Part shown: positions 10,078-18,167 of the stretch, piece by piece
Numbering within the stretch: the stretch's first letter is position 1
How the letters are laid out: the number at the start of each line of letters is the position of its first letter
NCBI GenBank assembly: GCA_031553885.1
Contig: JAVBKV010000019.1
Location: forward strand, 1-64,000
DNA: 64,000 nt
Source: JAVBKV01 sp031553885
GTDB taxonomy: Bacteria; Bacteroidota; Bacteroidia; Bacteroidales; Azobacteroidaceae
Reading direction: 5' to 3'
Position numbers and translations under genes: made by a program
The notes under the pieces: model-generated
Told to the model about the DNA's origin: nothing
Database searches by the model: none
The model's input: the letters and a program-made list of their open reading frames with translations, nothing else

Positions 10078-10108
10078 CAAATTTAATTTATTTTTTTATT
10101 TTTATCAA
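10078..10108 (-). promoter_or_regulatory. Bacteroidota housekeeping promoter of the ECF sigma gene
   Basis: On the minus strand TTG (10106-10108), exactly 20 bases, then TAAATTTG (10078-10085) match the phylum's consensus. Transcription would start near 10071, about 60 bases before the ATG. It implies that the sigma gene is made constitutively by the primary sigma factor. The rest of 10022-10360 holds no gene that I can support. Confidence 0.65.
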
Positions 10109-10326
10109 CAATTTTTTTACCCTTAACGTTCATTGTTCATGAAAGAAAAAGGTCCAAAAAAATTTATTTACATGAAGTTTGGGTTATACAGAGAAATGTT
10201 CAGGATCAAAGGTATAACTTTATTTTAAATCGGGAGGAAAATTGAGCCGGAATCCTAAAAATCAAGTGTAAAATAAAATACCGGGAGAATTGTATCGGAT
10301 TTATCTATTCCGGCATTTATGGGTAT

Positions 10327-10354
10327 TTAAAAAAGCCGGGCAAATTTCTTTGCC
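10327..10354 (-). terminator. Minus-strand terminator after the tiny peptide gene
   Basis: Read on the minus strand, GGCAAA-GAAA-TTTGCC followed by CGGCTTTTTT forms a short hairpin with a T tract. It lies 7 bases past the stop codon of the 23-residue reading frame at 10361-10432 and so suggests that this frame ends a transcript. Confidence 0.55.
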
Positions 10355-10360
10355 AAGCTT

Positions 10361-10432
10361 TCAAGTATTCTCCAACTCTAATATTCCAGCAGTAATCAAA
10401 ATACCGATTGCAATAATCAAAATTCTTTTCAT
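10361..10432 (-). CDS. Possible 23-residue hydrophobic peptide
   Basis: Reading frame of 23 codons, MKRILIIAIGILITAGILEL then ENT. It consists of a Lys-Arg start followed by a single hydrophobic segment, the form of a one-pass small membrane peptide. It lies 116 bases downstream of the DUF2007 gene on the same strand and is followed directly by a terminator-like hairpin, which is why I list it. With no other evidence it could also be a chance frame in AT-rich DNA. Confidence 0.35.
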   Translation of the reverse strand: MKRILIIAIGILITAGILELENT

Positions 10433-10548
10433 ATTCGTATGTTATTTTAATTTGAATGGCTCAAATCTAGTTATTGCACATTTTCAGAATAAGTAAAATC
10501 AATCAATATATTCTTTCATTAACAAAATTAGATATTCAGATCGCATTA

Positions 10549-10767
10549 TTATTTTGCCAAATCTGGAAATCCTTTTTTTAAAATCTCTCTGGCTTTTGGA
10601 TAGTCTTCTTCTAAAACTTCCACTTCAATCTGGAAAACAGGTATGCCAGGATATATGGAAGAGAGATTTTCGTTCTTCGTGAAAGATTCTATGCCTTCAT
10701 TATGTAACACATCTCGCAAAATACTTGCTTGGAAATTATCCAGACTAGCTAAAGTAATTGTTTTCAT
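10549..10767 (-). CDS. DUF2007-family small protein (putative signal-transducing protein)
   Basis: A 72-aa cytoplasmic protein with the DUF2007 pattern: a short beta-alpha-beta fold starting TITLASLDNFQASILRDVL, a central ENEN/S-rich loop, then IEVEVLEEDYPKAREILKK. These domains resemble the GlnB-like fold and are found alone or in larger Bacteroidota proteins; the precise role of the family is not established. The length is normal for a stand-alone copy. It may be co-transcribed with the tiny peptide downstream. Confidence 0.75.
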   Translation of the reverse strand: MKTITLASLDNFQASILRDVLHNEGIESFTKNENLSSIYPGIPVFQIEVEVLEEDYPKAREILKKGFPDLAK

Positions 10768-10902
10768 AACATAGTTTTTTCGTGTTTACGTAAAAGTACG
10801 AAATATAACAGTAATTATCAAGATTTTTTTAATGATATTGTGCAAATTTAAAAAAAACCTTTGTATGGTCGAGAAAGGATTCATCAACACAGAAGAAGGA
10901 AA

Positions 10903-10964
10903 GAGAAAACCGCACGTCAACCACCCCTAAAAGCAGACCAATCAGTAGGGCGCGGTGTTTTCTT
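10903..10964. repeat. Imperfect inverted repeat, possible stem-loop
   Basis: GAGAAAACCGC at 10903-10913 is complementary to GCGGTGTTTTCTT at 10952-10964 except for one bulged base, leaving a 38-base loop, and the plus-strand side continues into CTTTTT. It could be a terminator or a structured RNA remnant between the DUF2007 and HEAT-like genes (10768-10999). No gene is visible in this gap. Confidence 0.35.
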
Positions 10965-10999
10965 TTTACTTCATTGTCCCTGTAGTGATGTCATTAGTT

Positions 11000-12448
11000 T
11001 TATTCTATATTATTTTCTATTAGCAATTTATTTAACGATTCACTCCCCCAGCCTTTGTTTAAGTTATCATTTATTTTTCGGGTTTCAAGTATCCTTTTAT
11101 TTATTGTATTATCGTAATATGACAACAGAGCATTAACGATTTCTATATATGTATGTGCATTTTCCTCTTTTTCTAACCGTTTAAATAAAGGATTTACAAA
11201 AGATTTGTCCTTTAATTCAACGACTTTAGCGGTAAAAATAGATATTTGATTAACATTGGCATTTTTTATATTATTTCGAATTACTCTAAGTCCAAGCTCA
11301 TAGTCATTCCTCAAAATTAAATCAAGCATTATTGATACTAAGTCATCAGTAGAATCAAAACCCAATCCAATACTTGCTGAATAAACCTTATCTGAATTGA
11401 TAATACTTTCTTTTGTAAGTTTAAGAACTTTAATAGAATCTTTTTCCAATAGATATTGATATATGTCCGGTGTAATTCGATTTTCTTCAATCCAAAGTCT
11501 CCAAAATAGGTGGTCATAAATATCACTTTTATTCTCTCGGATTGCATTATAAATGTTATTCATATGGTACTCTTTCATATTTTTATGACGCACTTGGGAG
11601 AACGGAATTGTTAATAACTCTATTGCTTTTGGGTTTTTGTAAATAGCTATTGCTTTGTATAACTGTTGCCAAAGCGCACTTGATTGATGTGTTTCTTTCA
11701 AAATTTCATAAAGGTTTTTTTCTAATAATGGAAGAAAATCATCATGAGGAAATTCCTGTATAGCTTTGTAAGTATAAAAATTTTCTTCATCTTTATTGTT
11801 GAGAATAAGTTGAATGTCTTCTGGTTTTCTATATTTAGCAAGAGTTACTAATGCACTTTGGTCATTGTTTTGGATAACCAATTCTCTTATTTTAGGGTAT
11901 AATGATTCTGTTGGTTTTACGTTATCAATAGCTCTTGACTTTGCATATAGTTCAGAGTCTGAATATATAAGTATGCTGTCAAGTTTTATTCTTTGAATAG
12001 AGTCAAGTTTTGTCGATTCTAAATCAACATATTGTGGAGTGACAATATTTATAACAAAATCTCCAACCTTTTCTTGTCCGCCAATACAGCCAAATTGAGT
12101 ATTTACAAGTTCATAATCATTTATATGATTTAAGATTATTGGGAATAAGTCAACTGATCTATCATACGACAATGCCCAAAAAGCATAACATCGGACTACG
12201 CCATTAGAATGATTTGTCAGTTCTATAAGTTCTTCTTTCGATGCTACTTTCTTTAACTTTTCAAAATTATCATATTGCTTTGGTCGTATTCCTTCATAAT
12301 AAACAGCACTACCCATCAATTCATTGATTTGCTCAATTTCTCTGACTATTTTGTTTGTTGAATTAGATATAATTTGCTGATTATTATTCTTTTGTCCGCA
12401 AGATGAAAGGTATAATATCAGTAATATTATTGTTGTTAAATGTTTCAT
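11000..12448 (-). CDS. HEAT-repeat-like lipoprotein of unknown function
   Basis: A 482-aa lipoprotein with Cys17 at the end of a short signal (LYLSSCGQK). The mature part is almost all helical with recurring helix pairs, for example SNGVVRCYAFWALSYD, QSALVTLAKYRKPEDIQLIL and KSFVNPLFKRLEKEENAHTY, which fits HEAT/ARM-type alpha-solenoid repeats that hold partner proteins. No catalytic motif is seen. The gene is clearly more AT-rich than most of the window and stands alone between convergent or unrelated genes, which suggests acquisition by transfer. Its partner is unknown. Confidence 0.7.
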   Translation of the reverse strand: MKHLTTIILLILYLSSCGQKNNNQQIISNSTNKIVREIEQINELMGSAVYYEGIRPKQYDNFEKLKKVASKEELIELTNHSNGVVRCYAFWALSYDRSVDLFPIILNHINDYELVNTQFGCIGGQEKVGDFVINIVTPQYVDLESTKLDSIQRIKLDSILIYSDSELYAKSRAIDNVKPTESLYPKIRELVIQNNDQSALVTLAKYRKPEDIQLILNNKDEENFYTYKAIQEFPHDDFLPLLEKNLYEILKETHQSSALWQQLYKAIAIYKNPKAIELLTIPFSQVRHKNMKEYHMNNIYNAIRENKSDIYDHLFWRLWIEENRITPDIYQYLLEKDSIKVLKLTKESIINSDKVYSASIGLGFDSTDDLVSIMLDLILRNDYELGLRVIRNNIKNANVNQISIFTAKVVELKDKSFVNPLFKRLEKEENAHTYIEIVNALLSYYDNTINKRILETRKINDNLNKGWGSESLNKLLIENNIE

Positions 12449-12693
12449 TTCTTTTTTTTGTTGTTTATATTGTATGTCCTTTTGCTATTTTCAATATCTC
12501 ACTGCTCTGTCCCAAATTGACTGACTTTTATCTCGTTCTTTTTGGATATGTGTTGTTACTCTATCTAATATTGACTATTCAGGAATATAAAAAATTGACC
12601 TCATTGGACTCTGTTTTTAAGGTTAATAATCCAACAAAAGTAAATAAAGTAAACGAGAATAAAAAGAAGTATAAAGAAGGTATTATACGATAA
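12403..12693 (+). CDS. Doubtful small hydrophobic reading frame
   Basis: A 96-codon frame with two hydrophobic segments followed by a lysine- and asparagine-rich tail (VNKVNENKKKYKEG). It overlaps the start of the opposite HEAT-like gene by 46 bases, has no visible promoter, and its hydrophobic start is partly the mirror of the other gene's signal peptide. It may be a real small membrane protein gene with a later start, or a chance frame. I see no other gene in 12449-12720. Confidence 0.2.
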   Translation: MKGIISVILLLLNVSFLFFVVYIVCPFAIFNISLLCPKLTDFYLVLFGYVLLLYLILTIQEYKKLTSLDSVFKVNNPTKVNKVNENKKKYKEGIIR

Positions 12694-12720
12694 GATTAGT
12701 CCCCTATTTATCTCCTTGAA

Positions 12721-12749
12721 ATAAAAAAGCCTCTGAAAATAAGAGGCTT
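12721..12749 (-). terminator. Terminator of the tRNA operon
   Basis: Read on the minus strand, AAGCCTCT pairs with AGAGGCTT and is followed by TTTTTTAT. It lies 14 bases past the 3' end of tRNA-Leu and ends the tRNA transcript. Confidence 0.85.
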
Positions 12750-12762
12750 AATTAACAAAGAG

Positions 12763-12846
12763 TACTCGGAGCGGGACTTGAACCCGCACAACCGCAATGG
12801 TCACAAGATTTTAAGTCTTGCGTGTCTACCATTCCACCATCCGAGC
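12763..12846 (-). tRNA. tRNA-Leu (anticodon TAA)
   Basis: An 84-base class II tRNA: acceptor GCTCGGA pairs with TCCGAGT, the D arm reads GGTGGAATGGTAGACAC, the anticodon loop CTTAAAA gives TAA, a long variable arm follows (the mark of Leu/Ser/Tyr tRNAs), and the T arm is GCGGGTTCAAGTCCCGC. The discriminator is A. The CCA end is not encoded. It is the second tRNA of the operon, 18 bases after tRNA-Gly. Confidence 0.95.
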
Positions 12847-12864
12847 AACATTTAAAAGAACAAG

Positions 12865-12937
12865 AGCGAAAGACGGGACTCGAACCCGCGACCCTAACCT
12901 TGGCAAGGTTATGCTCTACCAACTGAGCTACTTTCGC
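12865..12937 (-). tRNA. tRNA-Gly (anticodon GCC)
   Basis: A 73-base tRNA: acceptor GCGAAAG pairs with CTTTCGC, D arm GCTCAGTTGGTAGAGC, anticodon loop TTGCCAA with anticodon GCC between ATAAC and GTTAG arms, T arm GCGGGTTCGAGTCCCGT, and U at the discriminator, as expected for glycine tRNAs. The CCA end is not encoded. Confidence 0.95.
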
Positions 12938-12983
12938 ATATTTCATATAACCTTGCCAAGTTTAGGCTCTCCTTTAATTTTGG

Positions 12984-13019
12984 GGCAAGGTTATGCTCTA
13001 CCAACTGAGCTACTTTTGC
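12984..13019 (-). pseudogene. 5' half of a second tRNA-Gly (truncated copy)
   Basis: 36 bases repeat the 5' half of the neighbouring tRNA-Gly (acceptor 5' strand, D arm, anticodon 5' stem and GCC) with one change (GCAAAAG for GCGAAAG). The variable loop, T arm and 3' acceptor strand are missing. After 22 bases the sequence CTTGGCAAGGTTAT (12948-12961 on the minus strand) can pair with the ATAACCTTGCC of the fragment. It is the first element after the tRNA promoter, so it is probably transcribed. It looks like the remains of a tandem tRNA-Gly duplication. Confidence 0.75.
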
Positions 13020-13031
13020 ATTTTGCGACTG

Positions 13032-13061
13032 CAAAGATACAGCTCTTTTTGTTTTTTACAA
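13032..13061 (-). promoter_or_regulatory. Promoter of the tRNA operon
   Basis: On the minus strand TTG (13059-13061), 19 bases, then TATCTTTG (13032-13039) followed by CA. This is a very good match to the Bacteroidota consensus; transcription should begin near 13025, just before the tRNA-Gly fragment. Confidence 0.8.
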
Positions 13062-13093
13062 CTCATTTTTTCATTTTTTTCATTCTCGTCGTT

Positions 13094-14944
13094 TCAGAAC
13101 GACTGCATATCGCATAACCGCTTATAATATCCATCCAGAGCAATTAACTCATCATGCTTACCCCTTTCCACAATTTCACCTTCATTCATTACACAGATCA
13201 GGTCTGCACTTTTAATGGTCGACAAGCGGTGAGCAATTACAATAGTCGTCCGGTTTTTCATCAGATTTTCCAACGCATCCTGTACCAGACGCTCTGATTC
13301 GGTATCCAGGGCCGAAGTCGCTTCATCCAGTATCAATATAGGAGGATTTTTCAATACAGCACGGGCAATACTGATACGCTGACGCTGACCACCGGAAAGC
13401 TTTCCTCCCCGATCGCCGATATTCGTATCGTAGCCGTTCTCCGAAGCCAGGATAAACTCGTGAGCATTGGCTATTCTGGCAGCCTCTACGACCTGTTCCA
13501 GGGTCGCATTCTCAACTCCGAAAGCGATGTTGTTGAAAAAAGTATCGTTAAATAAAATAGCTTCCTGGTTGACAATCCCCATCAACTGACGCAGATCGTG
13601 CAAACGGGCATCCTGTATATTTACTCCATCGATAGAAATGGAACCTTTTTGTATGTCATAAAAACGAGGCAATAAATCGACCATCGTTGATTTTCCCGAA
13701 CCCGACTGCCCCACCAGAGCAATTGTTTTTCCCTTGGGAACCGTCAGGTTAACGCCTTTTATGACCCAGGCTTCCTGATATTTAAACCAAACGTTTTTGT
13801 ATTCGATTTTATCATTCAAACTAATATCTTGAGGATGAACAGGATCGATAATATTGGACTCTGCCAATAAAATTTTATCCACACGTTCGATAGAAGCCAA
13901 CCCTTTTTGAATGGAATATACCGACTTTGATAAATCTTTTGCCGGATTAATCAGTAAATAAAAAATAGTCAGGTAATACATGAATTCAGAAGCCTCTATC
14001 GAACTGTTTTCACCTAAAATCAGCGTTCCGCCATACCACAAAACGATTGCAATGGTGATCGTCCCCAGCAGTTCGCTCATCGGATGGGCCATTTGCTGAC
14101 GACGAAAAATTCGATTAGTCGTTTTCCGGAACTCATCATTACTTTGATGAAACCGTCCTGATATTTTCTTTTCTGCATTGAATGCTTTAATGATACGTAG
14201 CCCACTCAGAGTTTCTTCTATCTGCGACATCAATCCTCCCCATTGCCGTTGTCCCAAAACAGATTTTTTCTTTAATTTTTTCCCAATCTGGCCCATAATA
14301 TATCCTGCAACAGGAAGCATTACCAGTACAAAAAGAGTTAGTTGCCAACTAATAACCAACATCCCTGTCAGATAGGCAATGATCAGAATAGGATTCCGGA
14401 ACAGCATATCCAGGGAGCTCATAATCGAACTTTCGATTTCATTTACATCTCCTGAAATCCGGGCAAGAATATCTCCCTTACGTTCTTCTGAGAAAAAAGC
14501 TAAAGGCAGAGAAACGATCTTGTCGTTAATCTGGTTCCTGATATCCCGTACAACTCCCGTACGGAGTGGAATCATATAGTAATAAGAAAGATACATTGCA
14601 GCGGTCCGCATTATAGTCGTTACGACCAGAAACAACCCTAAAAGGACCAATACATACTCACCCCCTTGAGCCTGTATGGTGTCAGTTATGTAAACATAGA
14701 GGTTATTCTCAAGAACTTTGCCAATCCCTCTCCACGATGAAATAGAGAAAAAATCAAAATGATAATCCATATACGAGCTATATTGAACATCAGATACCTT
14801 GAACAATATCTCTAAAATGGGTTTTATGCTGTAAAAAGATATCAAGGTCAACAGAGCAGTTAAGATGGTCATGACAATATTAAGTATCAAATACTTTTTA
14901 TATGGGGGTACAAACCTTTTCAGTACTTTGATGAAATCTTTCAT
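13094..14944 (-). CDS. MsbA-type ABC exporter (fused permease and ATPase)
   Basis: A 616-aa half-transporter that should dimerise in the inner membrane and export a lipid or drug. The N-terminal part (about 1-330) has six membrane segments typical of type I exporters; the ATPase follows with Walker A GQSGSGKST, signature LSGGQRQ, Walker B ILILDEATSALD and the H-loop in IVIAHRLSTI. The ATG at 14944 was chosen over a TTG two codons upstream. Length and layout match lipid A flippase MsbA homologues, but many Bacteroidota carry several such exporters, so the substrate is not certain. It stands alone, divergent from the next gene. Confidence 0.9.
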   Translation of the reverse strand: MKDFIKVLKRFVPPYKKYLILNIVMTILTALLTLISFYSIKPILEILFKVSDVQYSSYMDYHFDFFSISSWRGIGKVLENNLYVYITDTIQAQGGEYVLVLLGLFLVVTTIMRTAAMYLSYYYMIPLRTGVVRDIRNQINDKIVSLPLAFFSEERKGDILARISGDVNEIESSIMSSLDMLFRNPILIIAYLTGMLVISWQLTLFVLVMLPVAGYIMGQIGKKLKKKSVLGQRQWGGLMSQIEETLSGLRIIKAFNAEKKISGRFHQSNDEFRKTTNRIFRRQQMAHPMSELLGTITIAIVLWYGGTLILGENSSIEASEFMYYLTIFYLLINPAKDLSKSVYSIQKGLASIERVDKILLAESNIIDPVHPQDISLNDKIEYKNVWFKYQEAWVIKGVNLTVPKGKTIALVGQSGSGKSTMVDLLPRFYDIQKGSISIDGVNIQDARLHDLRQLMGIVNQEAILFNDTFFNNIAFGVENATLEQVVEAARIANAHEFILASENGYDTNIGDRGGKLSGGQRQRISIARAVLKNPPILILDEATSALDTESERLVQDALENLMKNRTTIVIAHRLSTIKSADLICVMNEGEIVERGKHDELIALDGYYKRLCDMQSF

Positions 14945-15141
14945 AAGCAATAGTCTCTTTTTATTTCAATTGGGGGCGCAAGTTACTTATTATCCTTGAG
15001 AAATCAAATTTCGTTAACCAAATGAAGCCAACTTCAAGAATGTTAAAAAATACAAATAATAAAAAGATCATTAAACTTTAGGTTCAAACAACCGTCTACC
15101 TTCTGAACTATTTATAAAAATTACTTATTTTCATTATAAAC

Positions 15142-18102
15142 ATGAAATACTTTTGGGGTTTATTCATTTTTCTTAGCTGTTCTTTAACCGTTTTCGGACA
15201 AAAGAACCTCTCTCTTTCGGGGACTTTATTAGATAAAACGACCAGTGAAACAATCATTGCCGCCAGTGTAGAACTTTTAAATGTCAAGGACAGCGCCTAC
15301 GTTGCCGGGGCATTCAGTAGTCCGGATGGCTATTTTGCCCTGAAAGAGCTTTCAAAAGGTAATTACATTTTACATGTTACTTACCTGGGATATACCCCTG
15401 TTTATCAAAAAATTTCGCTTACCGGAAATCCTTCATCCCTCAATCTCGGGAAAATTCTCATGGAAACCGATGCTATTTTGCTGAAAGAAGCTGTTGTTGA
15501 AGGAAAGAAACCGGAGATTGTGGTTAAAAACGATACGATCGAATACGATGCCGGATCTTATAAAACAACTGAAAACGCAGTAGTAGAAGACCTCTTGAAG
15601 AAATTACCGGGTGTTGAAGTAGATAAAGAAGGAAAAATTACTGTCGGAGGTAAGGAAGTAAAGAAATTTTTAGTAGATGGTAAAGAATTTTTCTCCGATG
15701 ATCCCAAAGTAGCTTCCAAGAACCTGCCGGCCGAAATGGTGGATAAGCTCCAGGTTGTAGACCGTAAATCGGAAATGGCCCGGCTGACCGGCTTTGACGA
15801 TGGCGAAGAAGAAACTGTTATTAACCTGACTATCAGGTCCGGAATGAAACAGGGAACTATGGGAAATGTATTGGGTGGACTGGGCGCCGACGTTGAAAAA
15901 GACAAAGATAGCCGTTACCAGGCCGGAGCATTCCTTAATCACATGAAAAACAGCGATCGCTATACCCTTATTGTCGGAGCGAATAACAATAACAACATGG
16001 GAGCTTCCGACCTGGGAGCCAATCAGTTCGGAGGCATGAGAATGAGAAGAGGGCCGGGCGGTGGAGCCGGTATCACTGAAAGCGAAAATGTAATGTTTAA
16101 TATGAATAAGGAATTTTCGACAAAACTGTCTCTCAATACCGATATACGCTACAACGGCATGGATCGGGATTCAAAAAGTAAAAACAGCGAAACTACCTTA
16201 TCAGATAAGCAATCTCAATTAGATAACAGTCTTTCAACCAATAATTATATTTCCGATAATTTCAGCATCAATATGCGCCTGGAATGGAAACCCGACAGCA
16301 GTAACACCTTTATTTTCCGTCCGAACTTCCGGTACAACACTAGTAAGAGCGACGAAACCACATCATTGGATCGTCTTGACTATTATACGAATGATACGAT
16401 CCTGAATTCGTTTGAAACAAGTAATAACAAGGGAGACGGATACAGTATCGGTGGTAACCTTGATTATTCTCACCGGTTTTCCAAAGCAGGCAGAACATTA
16501 ACTATTGGAATGGGTGGATCTTATGGAGACAGCTATTCCCAGGAAAATTCCAATTCACTGACCCGCAATTTTACGAATGGGCTTTATTCCAATGAGTATG
16601 AACTGGATCAACGGATGGAAAATGACGATAACAGCAAAAACTATCAGGCCACTGTTTCATTCGTAGAACCTTTGGGAAGAAATAATTTCATGCAGTTTTC
16701 CTACCGGATTTCCCATTCGAATTCGGAAAGCCTGAACAGTACCTACGACCTTCATCGTTTTGACCTTCTGAATCAGACAATTTCTCCGGTCGACACGGCG
16801 GTAATCAGACCGAATCAAAGCCGGAGTACCGATCGTAATTCTACCGAACAACGTTATACCGTCAGCTTCAAAGCCGTTCGAGAAAAATACAATTATACCA
16901 TCGGTTTTAATGTGGATCCTACGCGTTCCAACAACTTGACTTACCAGCCTTACGCCGGAAGCCAGCCATCGGTATTATTGCCTTATCCGTTCAGTGATCG
17001 TTTGCCGAACGTTATGGGAGACTCCCTGGTATCTGAAATTCCGTTGAATGTGGTCAATTTTTCTCCGGTCATTAATTTCAATTATCGTTTCGGACAACGG
17101 TCCGATCTCAGAATCGATTATGAAGGTTCTACCAATCAACCTTCCGCCAGCCAATTAAGAGATTACACAGATACAAGTAGTCCGACCAACTGGGTAAAGG
17201 GGAATCCGAACCTGAAACCCGGATACACAAACTCTCTTAGTGCCCGGTTCAATAAGTATGTTCCTGCTACTCAGCTGATGTATGGGTTCAATCTAAGGGG
17301 AGGATATTCGCTCAATGATATCAGTTCCGTAACAGAAATGTTGGACGGTGGAATACGACTGACTTCCTACGAAAATGTCAATGGCAACTGGAATGCCCAA
17401 GCATCCGGTATGTTCAACACGCCACTGAAAAACAAAAAATTTACTGTGGCAACTTTTATGATGTCTTCCTTCAGAAATTCCAAAAGCTTTGTCAACGAAA
17501 TGGAAAACACGATGAAAAACCTTTCGGTAATGGTCAGGCCTAACATTAATTATCGCTCTGATTTATTCGACCTGGGACTCAACGGAAATATTCGCTACGG
17601 TAAAATTGAATACAGTGTTCAACCTGAAAGGAATCAGGAAACCTTCGATTGCGGCGTCGGAGCCAATACTACCTGGTATTTACCTTATAAACTGACGCTG
17701 GAAAGCGACTTCAGCTGGACTGTAAGAAGCGGTTATGCTACCGGATACAACATTCCGGAAGCAATGTGGAATGCATCCCTTACCAAGCAACTTTTCAGTA
17801 AAAGGATCGGTACCGGTTCATTAAAGTTGCAGATTTATGATATTCTCAAAGATAGAAACAGTATCTCGGCATCTTATACGACCAATGGTTTCCGTTCTTC
17901 CGAAGTGAATACGATTCCCAGTTTCTTCATGTGTAGTTTCATCTATAAATTCTCTGTTTTCCCGAAAGGAAGCTCAGCTACCGAATCCGACGTGAGAGAT
18001 GGAGGTAGAGAAGGAGGAAGAGGAGGATGGCGCGGTGGTCCCGGTGGTGGAGGCTCTGGCGGAAGCGGTGGCCCTGGAGGTGGCGGAGGAGGTATGTTTT
18101 AA
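15142..18102 (+). CDS. TonB-receptor-like outer-membrane beta-barrel protein with Gly-rich tail
   Basis: A 986-aa outer-membrane protein. After a signal peptide (cleaved near FGQ, residue 20) comes a carboxypeptidase-like Ig fold (about 22-110), then a plug-like region with DLLKKLPGVEVDKEGKITV and FLVDGKEFFSDDPKVA, and a large barrel of the 'outer membrane protein beta-barrel family'. Such proteins lack a SusD partner, and their cargo is mostly unknown. The last 35 residues are almost only Gly with some Arg, Ser and Pro, ending GGGMF, with a glycine-rich stretch also near residue 305 (RRGPGGGAG). This tail follows the final barrel strand, which is unusual because the C-terminal strand is normally the assembly signal. 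Confidence 0.88.
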   Translation: MKYFWGLFIFLSCSLTVFGQKNLSLSGTLLDKTTSETIIAASVELLNVKDSAYVAGAFSSPDGYFALKELSKGNYILHVTYLGYTPVYQKISLTGNPSSLNLGKILMETDAILLKEAVVEGKKPEIVVKNDTIEYDAGSYKTTENAVVEDLLKKLPGVEVDKEGKITVGGKEVKKFLVDGKEFFSDDPKVASKNLPAEMVDKLQVVDRKSEMARLTGFDDGEEETVINLTIRSGMKQGTMGNVLGGLGADVEKDKDSRYQAGAFLNHMKNSDRYTLIVGANNNNNMGASDLGANQFGGMRMRRGPGGGAGITESENVMFNMNKEFSTKLSLNTDIRYNGMDRDSKSKNSETTLSDKQSQLDNSLSTNNYISDNFSINMRLEWKPDSSNTFIFRPNFRYNTSKSDETTSLDRLDYYTNDTILNSFETSNNKGDGYSIGGNLDYSHRFSKAGRTLTIGMGGSYGDSYSQENSNSLTRNFTNGLYSNEYELDQRMENDDNSKNYQATVSFVEPLGRNNFMQFSYRISHSNSESLNSTYDLHRFDLLNQTISPVDTAVIRPNQSRSTDRNSTEQRYTVSFKAVREKYNYTIGFNVDPTRSNNLTYQPYAGSQPSVLLPYPFSDRLPNVMGDSLVSEIPLNVVNFSPVINFNYRFGQRSDLRIDYEGSTNQPSASQLRDYTDTSSPTNWVKGNPNLKPGYTNSLSARFNKYVPATQLMYGFNLRGGYSLNDISSVTEMLDGGIRLTSYENVNGNWNAQASGMFNTPLKNKKFTVATFMMSSFRNSKSFVNEMENTMKNLSVMVRPNINYRSDLFDLGLNGNIRYGKIEYSVQPERNQETFDCGVGANTTWYLPYKLTLESDFSWTVRSGYATGYNIPEAMWNASLTKQLFSKRIGTGSLKLQIYDILKDRNSISASYTTNGFRSSEVNTIPSFFMCSFIYKFSVFPKGSSATESDVRDGGREGGRGGWRGGPGGGGSGGSGGPGGGGGGMF

Positions 18103-18125
18103 TCCGTAAATTATAACCTTTTTTC

Positions 18126-18156
18126 TTTGTTTTCATATTTTTTCCGTGTACTTTAG
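18126..18156 (+). promoter_or_regulatory. Promoter of cardiolipin synthase gene
   Basis: TTTG (18126-18129), 19 bases, then TACTTTAG (18149-18156), one base away from the TAnnTTTG consensus. The start would lie about 5-7 bases before the ATG at 18168, giving a very short leader. Confidence 0.5.
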
Positions 18157-18167
18157 CGGATGAAATA

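Noticed and set aside
10290..10496. 68-codon plus-strand frame
   Set aside because: It is antisense to the tiny peptide and its terminator and has no promoter; I prefer the minus-strand reading.
10861..11136. 91-codon plus-strand frame before the HEAT-like gene
   Set aside because: It runs into the end of the opposite gene and crosses the 10903-10964 inverted repeat; composition is not coding-like.
12752..12946. 64-codon minus-strand frame through the tRNA genes
   Set aside because: It is only a translation of tRNA sequence.
12984..13019. tRNA-Gly fragment as an integration site (att) of a mobile element
   Set aside because: Integrases usually copy the 3' end of a tRNA gene, whereas this is the 5' half, and no integrase or element lies between the copies.
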